Assembly: GCA_903995115.1 (NCBI GenBank) | Contig: LR877153.1 | Location: 186,001-250,000, forward strand | Direction: 5' to 3' | Length of the DNA: 64,000 nucleotides | Origin: Angomonas deanei | Lineage: Eukaryota; Euglenozoa; Kinetoplastea; Trypanosomatida; Trypanosomatidae | Shown: positions 50,463-60,117 of the stretch, one piece after another | Numbering within the stretch: position 1 is the stretch's first letter | Layout: every line of letters begins with the position of its first letter | Position numbers and translations under genes: made by a program | Notes under the pieces: model-generated | Database searches by the model: none | What the model saw: only the letters and a program-made list of their open reading frames with translations | Told to the model about the DNA's origin: nothing

Positions 50463-51056
50463 ATGCGCCTTCTCACGGTTGTTACGTTCGCCGCACTACT
50501 GCTCGTGTCCTCCACGACGGTGGCTGGCGAAGACTCCTACTGGGTGAGGGAAATGAAGCGCGTCATTCTCAACGCCGCCGACGACTACATGCGTTACGTG
50601 GAGAGTTGGGGCAACGTTACCATTTTACCTTCCGGTATGGGCATGAACATCCTGCAGCGCGGACACGGTGACGTCGCGCCGGGCCCCAACGACAGCTGCC
50701 TCATCCGGTACACCGGCATGTATCGGTTCCCCGGTGTCTTTGAAGACACCCGCCAATACCCTTTCCCCGTCCGCCGCACCCCTTCTCAGATGATTCAGGG
50801 CGTGGGAGAGGCGCTGCAGTACATGCGGGAGGGCGACCGGTGGTTTCTCTACGTGCCCTACCGTCTTGCCTACGGCAGGGAGGGGAACGCGACGCTGAAG
50901 ATTCAGCCGTACATGAATCTTCGCTACGATTTGGAAGTGGTGAGCTGCGACGCGCCGTCTGGGAAAAAGTCCGCCGAAATCGACGCATTTCTCGAACCTC
51001 TCCTGAAGCGGCCCATGCCTAGCAAGACGCCTAAGATAGATTGGGAAAAAATGTAA
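50463..51056 (+). CDS. FKBP-type peptidyl-prolyl isomerase, secretory
   Basis: A 197-residue protein. Residues 1-21 are a signal peptide (MRLL, then hydrophobic AALLLV, cleavage likely after VAG). The FKBP domain is at about 60-160: IRYTGMY, FEDTRQYPF, PSQMIQGVGEALQYMREGDRW, PYRLAYG and a last strand with LRYDLEVV. Compared with human FKBP12, the tyrosines at 26 and 82 are kept, but the active-site floor tryptophan 59 is V and aspartate 37 is E, so isomerase activity or FK506 binding may be changed (inference). It resembles trypanosomatid Mip-like FKBPs. No ER-retention KDEL-type end is seen. Confidence 0.88.
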   Translation: MRLLTVVTFAALLLVSSTTVAGEDSYWVREMKRVILNAADDYMRYVESWGNVTILPSGMGMNILQRGHGDVAPGPNDSCLIRYTGMYRFPGVFEDTRQYPFPVRRTPSQMIQGVGEALQYMREGDRWFLYVPYRLAYGREGNATLKIQPYMNLRYDLEVVSCDAPSGKKSAEIDAFLEPLLKRPMPSKTPKIDWEKM

Positions 51057-51371
51057 TCTTAACCCCCCTGAAAACGGAAACAAATAGAGGGGGCCAATCA
51101 TTGCCATAACTTTATGCACAACTTTATAAAAAAAAGGACCGAAAAAAGAAAAAAATTGAATTCCCGCCCCACACATCCGGAAGACAACACCGGCGCTACT
51201 CTCTCCGTCCCTCCCCCCATTCTTTAAAAGTCGCCCCTTTCTGCCCCCTCCGGGGGGCGCGTACCCTTTCCCGGCAAGCCTGTCACTACGCGCCACCTCA
51301 GCCATCCGGCATCGGGGAGGGGAACGAACGGCCCCCTCCTTGGCCAAACAAGAGGGCCCTCCCCGGCCGCA
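51057..51371. other. Intergenic spacer with GC-rich block
   Basis: The first 100 bases are ordinary A-rich spacer. From about 51165 to 51371 the sequence becomes GC-rich with C and G runs, unlike the other spacers of the window, and it joins directly to the truncated ANL remnant at 51372. No ATG-initiated gene was recognised in it. Confidence 0.45.
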
Positions 51372-52170
51372 TAGGGGTCCCCAGATGATGAAAGGATACC
51401 TCGATAAAGAGCAAACCGATATCGCGATTCAAGACGGATGGTACCGGACGGGCGACATGGGCTACATTGGCAAGCGGAAAGAATTTCGTGTCTCCGGCAG
51501 ACTCAAAGAGCTGATCAAGCACAAGGGCTTCCAGGTGTCGCCGCCTGAAGTGGAGGCGGAGCTGATCAAGCACCCGTGGGTGCAGGACTGCATCGTGATT
51601 GGCGCCAACGACCCCCGCGACGTCAGTTTCGAGAACCCGAGAGCCCTCGTCGTGCTCAAGCCCGACCTCCCCACGAAAGACGCCGTCCGCGCGTCGGACG
51701 AGATCCACCGCTACATGATGCGTAAAATGCCGCCGCACAAGCGTCTCCACGGCGGGGTGCGCATCGTGGAAAGCATCATGAAGAACGCGAGCAGGAAAGT
51801 TGATGCGACGACAGGTTCGCGATGCGGAGCTGGAGTACATGAAAGGCGGAGCCGATCACTGATACCTTTAGGGTCGTGTCTCTTCTGTTGTGGTGACGCT
51901 GAAGACTGTCGCCGCTGGGAGAAAAGGAAGTGCAGTGAGGCTTCTGTAGGCCACCACACAGATCCTAACGCGGGTTTCTATGCCGTGTAGTGTTCGAATG
52001 TCTTTAGTATTAATTTTTTTCGTTTGTATCATACATTTTAACGCGTTGCTTCTGTTTCCCTGTCCACACAGTTGTTTGGCATGCTTGACACGAATACTCC
52101 AAGGAAATTCGGGCCCTGCAAAGCGAATTTATTGATCGCGCAGTTAAGCGTGTCTTTGATTGCTTTTTTT
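51372..52170 (+). pseudogene. Truncated ANL (4CL-like) remnant plus 3' flank
   Basis: From 51372 the DNA matches the 3' part of the ANL genes, beginning in the codons for RGPQMMKGYL. It covers the C-terminal subdomain (GWYRTGDMGYI, SGRLKELIK, KGFQVSPPE, LVVLKPDLP) and then changes frame near the catalytic-lysine motif, where one extra G follows AACGCGA. The 3' flank is a close copy of the flank of ANL copy 3 (59569-59765), and weaker similarity continues to about 52170. The N-terminal 430 residues are missing. The first ATG, at 51385, could start a short ORF to 51990, but it would lack the AMP-binding site and end in unrelated residues. It is a remnant of a duplicated gene. Confidence 0.88.
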
Positions 52171-52923
52171 TTTTTTTCGAAGTGTGTGTGTTTCTGGTTC
52201 CGCTTGGATAAGTTTGGGGCTTTATTTACTGGTAACGTTTCTTTAGATGCATAAACTCCAATTCGTGTCTTGTTGAAGGTGTACATGTTTAATGTCCAGT
52301 TTATCTTTTGATGTTTTTTTTTTTAATAACGGTCACTATTACCAGGTGTTCTCCCCTCTGCTATGTTGCCAGCCATGTGGGACGCGGCCTTTGTGCATAC
52401 TAATAATAAATAAATGCAACTATTTAGAACATAAGCAAGCCACTACAGCGAAAGGAGACGCCGCAGTGGCCCTGTCTCTCACTATGGTGGCACAGCTCTG
52501 CTTTTTGACTCTAGTCACCAAGCAAAAAAGAAGACGTGGGAGAACATCCCAAACTCGATCACAAGAACCGACGCAGTACAGAGCCCTGGGCGCGGAAAAT
52601 AGGGGAGCGGAGCGAACGGTATCGGCAAAAAAGTGGAATAAGCTGCTCCCATACTGCTTCCTCCGCCACACCGTTACTGGCTGACTTCTTCAGTGAACGC
52701 CCAGGAGCAGTTCAAATACAAAAGAAAATCTGAAATAACTTATTTGCTTAAATTTTAACATGTCAACTTTACGACCGTCAGTTTTTGTCTCACCTTTTTT
52801 GGTTGTTGTTGTTGTTGTTGTTCTGATTCTATTAACAACGTTCCCATATATTTTACCCCTCCTTCACTTTCAAGTCGAACCGTTGCGCCTCTTTCCGTAA
52901 GATACCTCCAAACTATATAAGTC
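52171..52923. other. Long intergenic region before the intact ANL array
   Basis: About 750 bases. Holds a T run near 52316, a (TTG)7 tract at 52802-52823, and a more GC-balanced stretch at 52430-52700 whose short open frames have no ATG or no recognisable composition. A pyrimidine tract with AG near 52899 may be the acceptor of ANL copy 1. The 5' flank differs from that of copies 2 and 3. Nothing else recognised. Confidence 0.45.
52802..52823. repeat. (TTG)n microsatellite
   Basis: About seven TTG units in the 5' flank of ANL copy 1; not present before copies 2 and 3. Confidence 0.85.
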
Positions 52924-54771
52924 ATGTTGAGAAGAGTCCCATTCGAGCCTCTTTCCCTGTTTCGCAAAGCGCTGCGGCCGACCGCCACAAGCCTCGCGCT
53001 CTTTCCGCAGCAGAGATTCTCCAGTTCTGCCAAAAACCCAAAAATAGACATACTCGGACCCGACGACGATGTGCATAAGGTGTCGAAAAGTCCCGAAGGG
53101 TGGCGTGTTTATCAGTCCCTTTACCCTTCCGTCCTCCCCGAGGTGGAGCAGCACAGCTCGTTGTGTGAGTTTATGTTTGGGCGGTGGGACCGGGAACCAA
53201 ACCACACCGCAATGATACAACACGAAACAAAGCGACAACTGACATTTGCAGAGACGAGGAAAATGACGGAAGCGGCGGCCAGCGTCCTGTACTACGGGCA
53301 CAACATCAGGAAGGGGGATGTCGTGTGCATTGCGCTGTTGAACAATATCTTTTACGCCCCCTTCACGTACGGCATTATGCGTTTGGGGGCTGTCGTGACC
53401 ACGGCCAACGCCATCACCACGCCCGAGACGCTTTGCTTCCAACTGGAGGCGAGTAACACGAAGACAATTGTCAGCTCCCGAATATTCCAGAAGACGATGG
53501 AGGATGCGGCGGTAATGATAAAAAAGAGCACGGGGAAAGCCATCTCGGTGCTTTACATTGAAGACTTTGACAAGATAGCGGATCAGGCGTCTGCCCTCCC
53601 TTCGAACTACACCGCCATGGAGGAGGCGAAGCCGGACGATGTGGTGTTTCTGCCCTTTTCATCGGGAACGACGGGAACACCTAAAGGTGCACAGTTAACA
53701 AACAAAAATTTAACGGCGTGTATAATTCAGTGCAGCTCCCCGTCGTCGTTTGATACTTCTCAAGTGTTTCTTTCCATTCTACCCTTTTTCCACATTTACG
53801 GATTTACTGTTGTGATGTCCATCGTGCTCGCCGGAAACGCGACCCAAATTATTATGAGTCGCTATATGGTGGAGGAGTACCTTGACAACGTTAAACAGCA
53901 CAAGGTGACACACTCTTTTGTTGCGCCGCCGGTTGTTATCAGTTTGGTGAACAAACTGGAGGCCCCTGGTAACGAATACGACTTCTCTTCGATGAGATAC
54001 ATGCTTTGCGGTGCCGCCCCGCTATCGGAGGATGTTGGACGGAGAATGGCCAAGGTTAACCCGAACCTCAAACTTGCCCAAGGTTGGGGCATGACAGAGA
54101 TGTCTACGGCGGTTACAACTTGCCCCGACAACCAACCCACCATCGATTATCGCATTCCAGGGTGTTTGATCCCTGACACCGAGATGCGTGTCGTGAAGGT
54201 GGACGACAATCAGCAAAGCGGCGCGGATAAGTCTCGTGGTGTCGACGTGGAAAATGAGGGCGACGAAGGCGAGCTGTGGGTTAAAGGTCCCCAGTTGATG
54301 AAAGGATACCTTGATAAAGAGCAAACCGACGTTACCATGCACGAAGGATGGTACCGCACGGGCGATATGGGCTATATTGGCAAGCGAAAGGAGGTCTTCA
54401 TTTCCGGCAGACTCAAAGAGCTGATCAAGTACAAGGGCTTCCAGGTGTCGCCGCCTGAAGTGGAGGCGGAGCTGATCAAGCACCCGTGGGTGCAGGACTG
54501 CATCGTGATTGGCGTCAACGACCCCCGCGACGTCAGTTTCGAGAACCCGAGAGCCCTCGTCGTGCTCAAGCCCGACCTTCCCACGAAAGACGCCGTCCGC
54601 GCGTCGGACGAGATCTACCGCTACATGATGCGTAAAATGCCGCCGCACAAGCGTCTCCACGGCGGGGTGCGCATCGTGGAAAGCATCATGAAGAACGCGA
54701 CAGGAAAGCTGATGCGACGACAGGTCCGTGATGCGGAGCTGGAGTACATGAAAGGGGAAGGTAAGGAGTAA
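52924..54771 (+). CDS. ANL-superfamily acyl-CoA synthetase (4-coumarate:CoA ligase-like), copy 1
   Basis: ANL enzymes activate a carboxylic acid with ATP to an acyl-adenylate and transfer it to coenzyme A. This 615-residue protein has a probable mitochondrial presequence (MLRRVPFEPLSLFRKALRPT, then RFSSSAK). The AMP-binding loop SSGTTGTPK is at 246-254; PFFHIYGF near 286; GAAP near 361; GWGMTEMS near 388; the hinge and A8 region GWYRTGD at 475; and the catalytic lysine K595 in GKLMRRQ. Similarity to plant 4CL and to Leishmania genes annotated 4CL-like is at family level; these organisms are not known to use coumarate, so a fatty or aromatic acid substrate is inferred. Intact. First full copy of a 2.4-kb tandem unit. 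Confidence 0.93.
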   Translation: MLRRVPFEPLSLFRKALRPTATSLALFPQQRFSSSAKNPKIDILGPDDDVHKVSKSPEGWRVYQSLYPSVLPEVEQHSSLCEFMFGRWDREPNHTAMIQHETKRQLTFAETRKMTEAAASVLYYGHNIRKGDVVCIALLNNIFYAPFTYGIMRLGAVVTTANAITTPETLCFQLEASNTKTIVSSRIFQKTMEDAAVMIKKSTGKAISVLYIEDFDKIADQASALPSNYTAMEEAKPDDVVFLPFSSGTTGTPKGAQLTNKNLTACIIQCSSPSSFDTSQVFLSILPFFHIYGFTVVMSIVLAGNATQIIMSRYMVEEYLDNVKQHKVTHSFVAPPVVISLVNKLEAPGNEYDFSSMRYMLCGAAPLSEDVGRRMAKVNPNLKLAQGWGMTEMSTAVTTCPDNQPTIDYRIPGCLIPDTEMRVVKVDDNQQSGADKSRGVDVENEGDEGELWVKGPQLMKGYLDKEQTDVTMHEGWYRTGDMGYIGKRKEVFISGRLKELIKYKGFQVSPPEVEAELIKHPWVQDCIVIGVNDPRDVSFENPRALVVLKPDLPTKDAVRASDEIYRYMMRKMPPHKRLHGGVRIVESIMKNATGKLMRRQVRDAELEYMKGEGKE

Positions 54772-55329
54772 CAGACTCCAAATGTTGTTTACGATGTGTT
54801 TGTAATGCTAGCGTTCTGTTTTTTTTTTGTTTGTTTGTTTGTTTGTTTGTTTGTTTGTTTATTTGAATAGAAAGAGAAAGAAAAACACGATTAGTATAAA
54901 ATCTTTCGCCGTTTGATTTTGCTTGTAATTTTTTTTATTATTATCGGTTTACTTAGTTTCCCTATCCATGTGAGCGTTTTTTTTTTTTTTTTTCAAAACC
55001 ATTATTATTATTATTGACTGAAAAGATCCTGGTTTAACCGATGATACAGTCAGAGGTTACCAGCTGATGAGAAATGGGTTAGAAAGTGAAGTGGATGGTT
55101 CTGCAATCGTGTATCTTTTCCAATTACGCGCGGGTTGAAACGGACGGTTCTTTGTGTATCCCACCCACCATATCGAAGATAATGACCACCACGACTAATC
55201 ACTGTCCCACGCTTCGTGATAGGAATATTTACAGTTTTGATCATCTAACGAATTTCAACTGTGTTTGGTCCTCTTTTTTTCTCTCCTCGAAAGATAGAAG
55301 CAAATTAAGCGTCAATACTCCCATAGGTC
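54772..55329. other. Tandem-array spacer 1
   Basis: Spacer between ANL copies 1 and 2, nearly identical to 57178-57732 apart from simple-repeat lengths. It contains a (GTTT)n tract at 54829-54860, a T run near 54977 and an acceptor at 55292-55293. Open frames on both strands here are conserved only because the whole spacer is duplicated. Confidence 0.7.
54829..54860. repeat. (GTTT)n microsatellite
   Basis: About eight GTTT units; the matching place in the next spacer has a T run and only three or so units near 57318. A length marker between array units. Confidence 0.85.
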
Positions 55330-57177
55330 ATGTTGAGAAGAGTCCCATTCGCGCCTCTTTCCCTGTTTCGCAAAGCACTGCTGCCGACCGCCACAAGCCT
55401 CGCGCTCTTTCCGCAGCAGAGATTCTCCAGTTCCGCCAAAAACCCAAAAATAGACATACTAGGACCCGACGACGATGTGCATAAGGTGTCGAAAAGTCCT
55501 GAAGAGTGGCGTGTTTACCAGTCCCTTTACCCTTCCGTCCTCCCCGAGGTGGAGCAGCACAACTCGTTGTGTGAGTTTATGTTTGGGCGGTGGGACCGGG
55601 AACCAAACCACACCGCAATGATACAACACGAAACAAAGCGGCGACTGACATTTGCGGAGACGAGGAAAATGACCGAAGCGGCGGCCAGCGTCTTGTACTA
55701 CGGGCACAACATCAGGAAGGGGGATGTCGTGTGCATTGCGCTGTTGAACAATATCTTTTACGCCCCCTTCACGTACGGCATTATGCGTTTGGGGGCTGTC
55801 GTGACCACGGCCAACGCCATCACCACGCCCGAGACGCTTTGCTTCCAACTGGAGGCGAGTAACACGAAGACAATTGTCAGCTCCCGAATATTCCAGAAGA
55901 CGATGGAGGATGCGGCGGTAATGATAAAAAAGAGCACGGGGAAAGCCATCTCGGTACTTTACATTGAAGACTTTGACAGGATAGCGGATCAGGCGTCTGC
56001 CCTCCCCTCGAGCTACACCGCCATGGAGGAGGCGAAGCCGGACGATGTGGTGTTTCTGCCCTTTTCATCGGGAACGACGGGAACACCTAAAGCCACGCAG
56101 TTGACGAACAAAAGTTTAACGGCGTGTATAATTCAATGGAGTTCTCCGTCAAATTTCCATACGTCTCACACATATCTTTCCATTCTTCCTTTTTTTCATA
56201 TTTACGGGTTTACCGTTGTGATGTCCGTCGTGCTCGCCGGAAACGCGACCCAAATTATTATGAGCCGATACATGGCAGAGGAATACCTTGACAATGTCAA
56301 AGAGTACAAAGTGACGCACTCTTTTGTTGCACCGCCGGTTGTTATCAGTTTAGTGAACAAACTGGAGGCCCCTGGTAACGAATACGACTTCTCTTCGATG
56401 AAGTTCATTGTCTGTTCCGCCGCCCCGTTATCAGAGGACATCGGACGAAGGATGGCCAAGGTTAACCCGAACCTCAAACTTGCCCAAGGTTGGGGCATGA
56501 CGGAAATGTCGCCAACTTGCTCCACGTGCCCCGACAACCAGCCCACCATCGACTACCGCATTCCGGGGTGTTTGATCCCCGATACCGAGATGCGTGTCGT
56601 AAAGGTAGACGACAATCAGCAAAGCGGCGCGGATAAGTCTCGTGGTGTCGACGTGGAAAATGAGGGCGACGAAGGCGAGCTGTGGGTTAGGGGTCCCCAG
56701 ATGATGAAAGGATACCTCGATAAAGAGCAAACCGATATCGCGATTCAAGACGGATGGTACCGGACGGGCGACATGGGCTACATTGGCAAGCGGAAAGAAT
56801 TTCGTGTCTCCGGCAGACTCAAAGAGCTGATCAAGTACAAGGGCTTCCAGGTGTCGCCGCCTGAAGTGGAGGCGGAGCTGATCAAGCACCCGTGGGTGCA
56901 GGACTGCATCGTGATTGGCGTCAACGACCCCCGCGACGTCAGTTTCGAGAACCCGAGAGCCCTCGTCGTGCTCAAGCCCGACCTTCCCACGAAAGACGCC
57001 GTCCGCGCGTCGGACGAGATCTACCGCTACATGATGCGTAAAATGCCGCCGCACAAGCGTCTCCACGGCGGGGTGCGCATCGTGGAAAGCATCATGAAGA
57101 ACGCGACAGGAAAGCTGATGCGACGACAGGTCCGTGATGCGGAGCTGGAGTACATGAAAGGGGAAGGTAAGGAGTAA
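55330..57177 (+). CDS. ANL-superfamily acyl-CoA synthetase (4CL-like), copy 2
   Basis: Intact 615-residue paralogue, 2406 bases downstream of copy 1 and almost identical to it through the presequence, the first 255 residues and the C-terminal domain. Differences cluster in two patches: residues about 257-285 (KATQLTNKSL, IIQWSSPSNFHTSH) and about 356-398 (KFIVCSAAP, EMSPTCSTCP). The hinge GWYRTGDMGY, the K595 region and the ending GEGKE are the same as in copy 1, but residues 463-486 follow the version seen in copy 3 (DIAIQDG, KEFRVSG). The mosaic indicates gene conversion. Acceptor at 55292-55293. Confidence 0.93.
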   Translation: MLRRVPFAPLSLFRKALLPTATSLALFPQQRFSSSAKNPKIDILGPDDDVHKVSKSPEEWRVYQSLYPSVLPEVEQHNSLCEFMFGRWDREPNHTAMIQHETKRRLTFAETRKMTEAAASVLYYGHNIRKGDVVCIALLNNIFYAPFTYGIMRLGAVVTTANAITTPETLCFQLEASNTKTIVSSRIFQKTMEDAAVMIKKSTGKAISVLYIEDFDRIADQASALPSSYTAMEEAKPDDVVFLPFSSGTTGTPKATQLTNKSLTACIIQWSSPSNFHTSHTYLSILPFFHIYGFTVVMSVVLAGNATQIIMSRYMAEEYLDNVKEYKVTHSFVAPPVVISLVNKLEAPGNEYDFSSMKFIVCSAAPLSEDIGRRMAKVNPNLKLAQGWGMTEMSPTCSTCPDNQPTIDYRIPGCLIPDTEMRVVKVDDNQQSGADKSRGVDVENEGDEGELWVRGPQMMKGYLDKEQTDIAIQDGWYRTGDMGYIGKRKEFRVSGRLKELIKYKGFQVSPPEVEAELIKHPWVQDCIVIGVNDPRDVSFENPRALVVLKPDLPTKDAVRASDEIYRYMMRKMPPHKRLHGGVRIVESIMKNATGKLMRRQVRDAELEYMKGEGKE

Positions 57178-57732
57178 CAGACTCCAAATGCTGTTTATGA
57201 TGTGTTTGTAATGCTAGCGTTCTCTTGCTTTTTTTTTTTCCTTTTTTGGTCGTTTTTTTATTTGAATAGAAAGAGAAAGAAAAACACGATTAGTATAAAA
57301 TCTTTCGCCGTTTGGTTTTGTTTGTTTGTTTTTTGTAAAAAAAAAAATCGGTTTACTTAGTTTTCCTATCCATGTGAGCGTTTTTTTTTTTTTTTTCAAA
57401 ACCATTATTATTATTATTGACTGAAAAGATCCTGGTTTAACCGATGATACAGTCAGAGGTTACCAGCTGATGAGAAATGGGTTAGAAAGTGAAGTGGATG
57501 GTTCTGCAATCGTGCATCTTTTCCAATTACGCGCGGGTTGAAACGAACGGTTCTTTGTGTATCCCACCCACCATATCGAAGATAATGACCACCACGACTA
57601 ATCACTGTCCCACGCTTCGTGATAGGAATATTTACAGTTTTGAGCACCTAACCATTTTAACTGTGTTTGATCCTTTTTTTTTTCTCTCCTCGAAAGATAG
57701 AAGCAAATTAAGCGTCAATACTCCCATAGGTC
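57178..57732. other. Tandem-array spacer 2
   Basis: Nearly identical copy of the spacer at 54772-55329. It differs mainly in T-run and GTTT lengths. Acceptor of copy 3 at 57695-57696. Confidence 0.7.
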
Positions 57733-59581
57733 ATGTTGAGAAGAGTCCCATTCGCGCCTCTTTCCCTGTTTCGCAAAGCGCTGCGGCCGACCGCCACAAG
57801 CCTCGCGCTCTTTCCGCAGCAGAGATTCTCCAGTTCCGCCAAAAACCCAAAAATAGACATACTCGGACCCGACGACGACGTGCACAAGGTGTCGAAAAGT
57901 CCTGAAGGGTGGCGTGTTTACCAGTCCCTTTACCCTTCCGTCCTCCCCGAGGTGGAGCAGCACAACTCGTTGTGCGAGTTTATGTTTGGGCGGTGGGACC
58001 GGGAACCAAACCACACCGCAATGATACAACACGAAACAAAGCGACAACTGACATTTGCGGAGACGAGGAAAATGACGGAAGCGGCGGCCAGCGTCCTGTA
58101 CTACGGGCACAACATCAGGAAGGGGGATGTCGTGTGCATTGCGCTGTTGAACAATATCTTTTACGCCCCCTTCACGTACGGCATTATGCGTTTGGGGGCT
58201 GTCGTGACCACGGCCAACGCCATCACCACGCCCGAGACGCTTTGCTTCCAACTGGAGGCGAGTAACACGAAGACAATTGTCAGCTCCCGAATATTCCAGA
58301 AGACGATGGAGGATGCGGCGGTAATGATAAAAAAGAGCACGGGGAAAGCCATCTCGGTACTTTACATTGAAGACTTTGACAGGATAGCGGATCAGGCGTC
58401 TGCTCTCCCTTCGAGCTACACCGCCATGGAGGAGGCGAAGCCGGACGATGTGGTGTTTCTGCCCTTTTCATCGGGAACGACGGGAACACCTAAAGCCACC
58501 CAGTTGACGAACAAAAGTTTAACGGCAAATATTTTACAGAGCAACACCCCAATGAACGTGACCAAAGAACAGACGTATCTTTCCATTCTTCCTTTTTTTC
58601 ATATTTACGGATTCACCATCGTAATGTCCGTCGTGCTCGCGGAAAATGCAACCCAAATTATTATGAGCCGATACATGGCAGAGGAATACCTTGACAATGT
58701 CAAAGAGCACAAAGTGACACACTCCTTCGTTGCGCCGCCGGTTGTCATCAGCTTGGTGAACAAGCTGGAGGCCCCTGGTAACGAGTACGATTTCTCTTCC
58801 ATGCAAGTTCATTGTCTGCGCTGCCGCCCCGCTATCGGAGGATGTTGGACGAAGAATGACAAAACTTTGTCCCACTCTCAAAGTCGGTCAAGGTTGGGGC
58901 ATGACGGAAATGTCACCGACTTGCTCCACGTGCCCTAACAACCAGCCCACCATCGACTACCGCATTCCAGGGTGTTTGATCCCCGATACCGAGATGCGTG
59001 TCGTGAAGGTGGACGACAATCAGCAGAGCGGCGCGGATAAGTCTCGTGGTGTCGACGTGGAAAATGAGGGCGACGAAGGCGAGCTGTGGGTTAGGGGTCC
59101 CCAGATGATGAAAGGATACCTCGATAAAGAGCAAACCGATATCGCGATTCAAGACGGATGGTACCGGACGGGCGACATGGGCTACATTGGCAAGCGGAAA
59201 GAATTTCGTGTCTCCGGCAGACTCAAAGAGCTGATCAAGTACAAGGGCTTCCAGGTGTCGCCGCCTGAAGTGGAGGCGGAGCTGATCAAGCACCCGTGGG
59301 TGCAGGACTGCATCGTGATTGGCGTCAACGACCCCCGCGACGTCAGTTTCGAGAACCCGAGAGCCCTCGTCGTGCTCAAGCCCGACCTCCCCACGAAAGA
59401 CGCCGTCCGCGCGTCGGACGAGATCTACCGCTACATGATGCGTAAAATGCCGCCGCACAAGCGTCTCCACGGCGGGGTGCGCATCGTGGAAAGCATCATG
59501 AAGAATGCAGCGGGAAAGCTGATGCGACGACAGGTCCGTGACGCGGAGCTGGAGTACATGAAAGGCGGAGCCGATCACTGA
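57733..59581 (+). CDS. ANL-superfamily acyl-CoA synthetase (4CL-like), copy 3 (frame change near 58804)
   Basis: Third member of the 2.4-kb tandem unit; conceptual length 615 residues. Presequence and residues 1-258 match copies 1 and 2. Patch 1 differs (ANILQSNTPMNVTKEQTY), and patch 2 has FIVCAAAP and a more diverged MTKLCPTLKVGQ stretch. The frame changes by +1 right after DFSSM, where one extra C (58804-58805, ATGCAAG for ATGAAG) separates the two halves; the second half includes GWGMTEMS, GWYRTGD and the lysine motif GKLMRRQ. The ending is GGADH, different from copies 1 and 2, and its 3' flank is shared with the remnant at 51372. The extra base is not in a long homopolymer, so true inactivation is possible here. 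Confidence 0.88.
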
Positions 59582-60117
59582 TACCTTTAGGGTCGTGTCT
59601 CTTCTGTAGTGGTGACGCTGAAGACTGTCGCCGCTGGGAGAAAAGGAAGTGCAGTGAGGCTTCTGTAGGCCACCACACAGATCCCTATGCCGTGTAGGGT
59701 TCGAATGTCTTTAGTATTGGTTTTTTTTTTTTTTTCATTATACATTTTAACGCGTTGCTTCTGTTTTCCAGCCTGTGCAAGTATTCGATACACGATATAA
59801 ATACTTCAAGGGAATTCAACCGGTCTATCTCATACAGTCAGATAGGGTCAGCTTTCCGGCAAAGATGTCCTAAAACGAATTTATCGATCCCGCAATTAAA
59901 CAAATGTTTATTTTGTGTGTGAGTTTTTTTACTTCGTTTGGTTTTCTGTTTAGGACGGCGGTACAGGTGTATGGGCTGATAGTGGGTATCGCACCTTCCA
60001 GGCACACTTCTCTTCTCACCTTTTTTTTTTTTTTTACCGTTGTCTAAAAATGAACTACTGATTTCAAGAAGAAGAAAATTTTGAAAAAAAGGGAATACAG
60101 TTCAATATCAACGAGAA
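59582..60117. other. Intergenic spacer after tandem copy 3
   Basis: The first 185 bases match the flank of the remnant at 51868-52060. Then the sequence diverges, with T runs near 59722 and 60021-60035. AG at 60067-60068 is the likely acceptor of copy 4. An ATG at 60051 upstream would be followed by a stop after two codons. Confidence 0.5.

Noticed and set aside
52292-52684. 130-codon open frame before ANL copy 1
   Set aside because: No ATG start supported by a splice acceptor, low-complexity composition, and no recognisable domain.
52690-52730. tRNA-like T-loop sequence near AGTTCAAATAC
   Set aside because: No matching acceptor, D or anticodon stems could be found around it.
55050-57647. 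Short open frames repeated in both array spacers (for example minus strand 55050-55244 and 57453-57647)
   Set aside because: They are conserved because the whole spacer is duplicated, not because of coding constraint.
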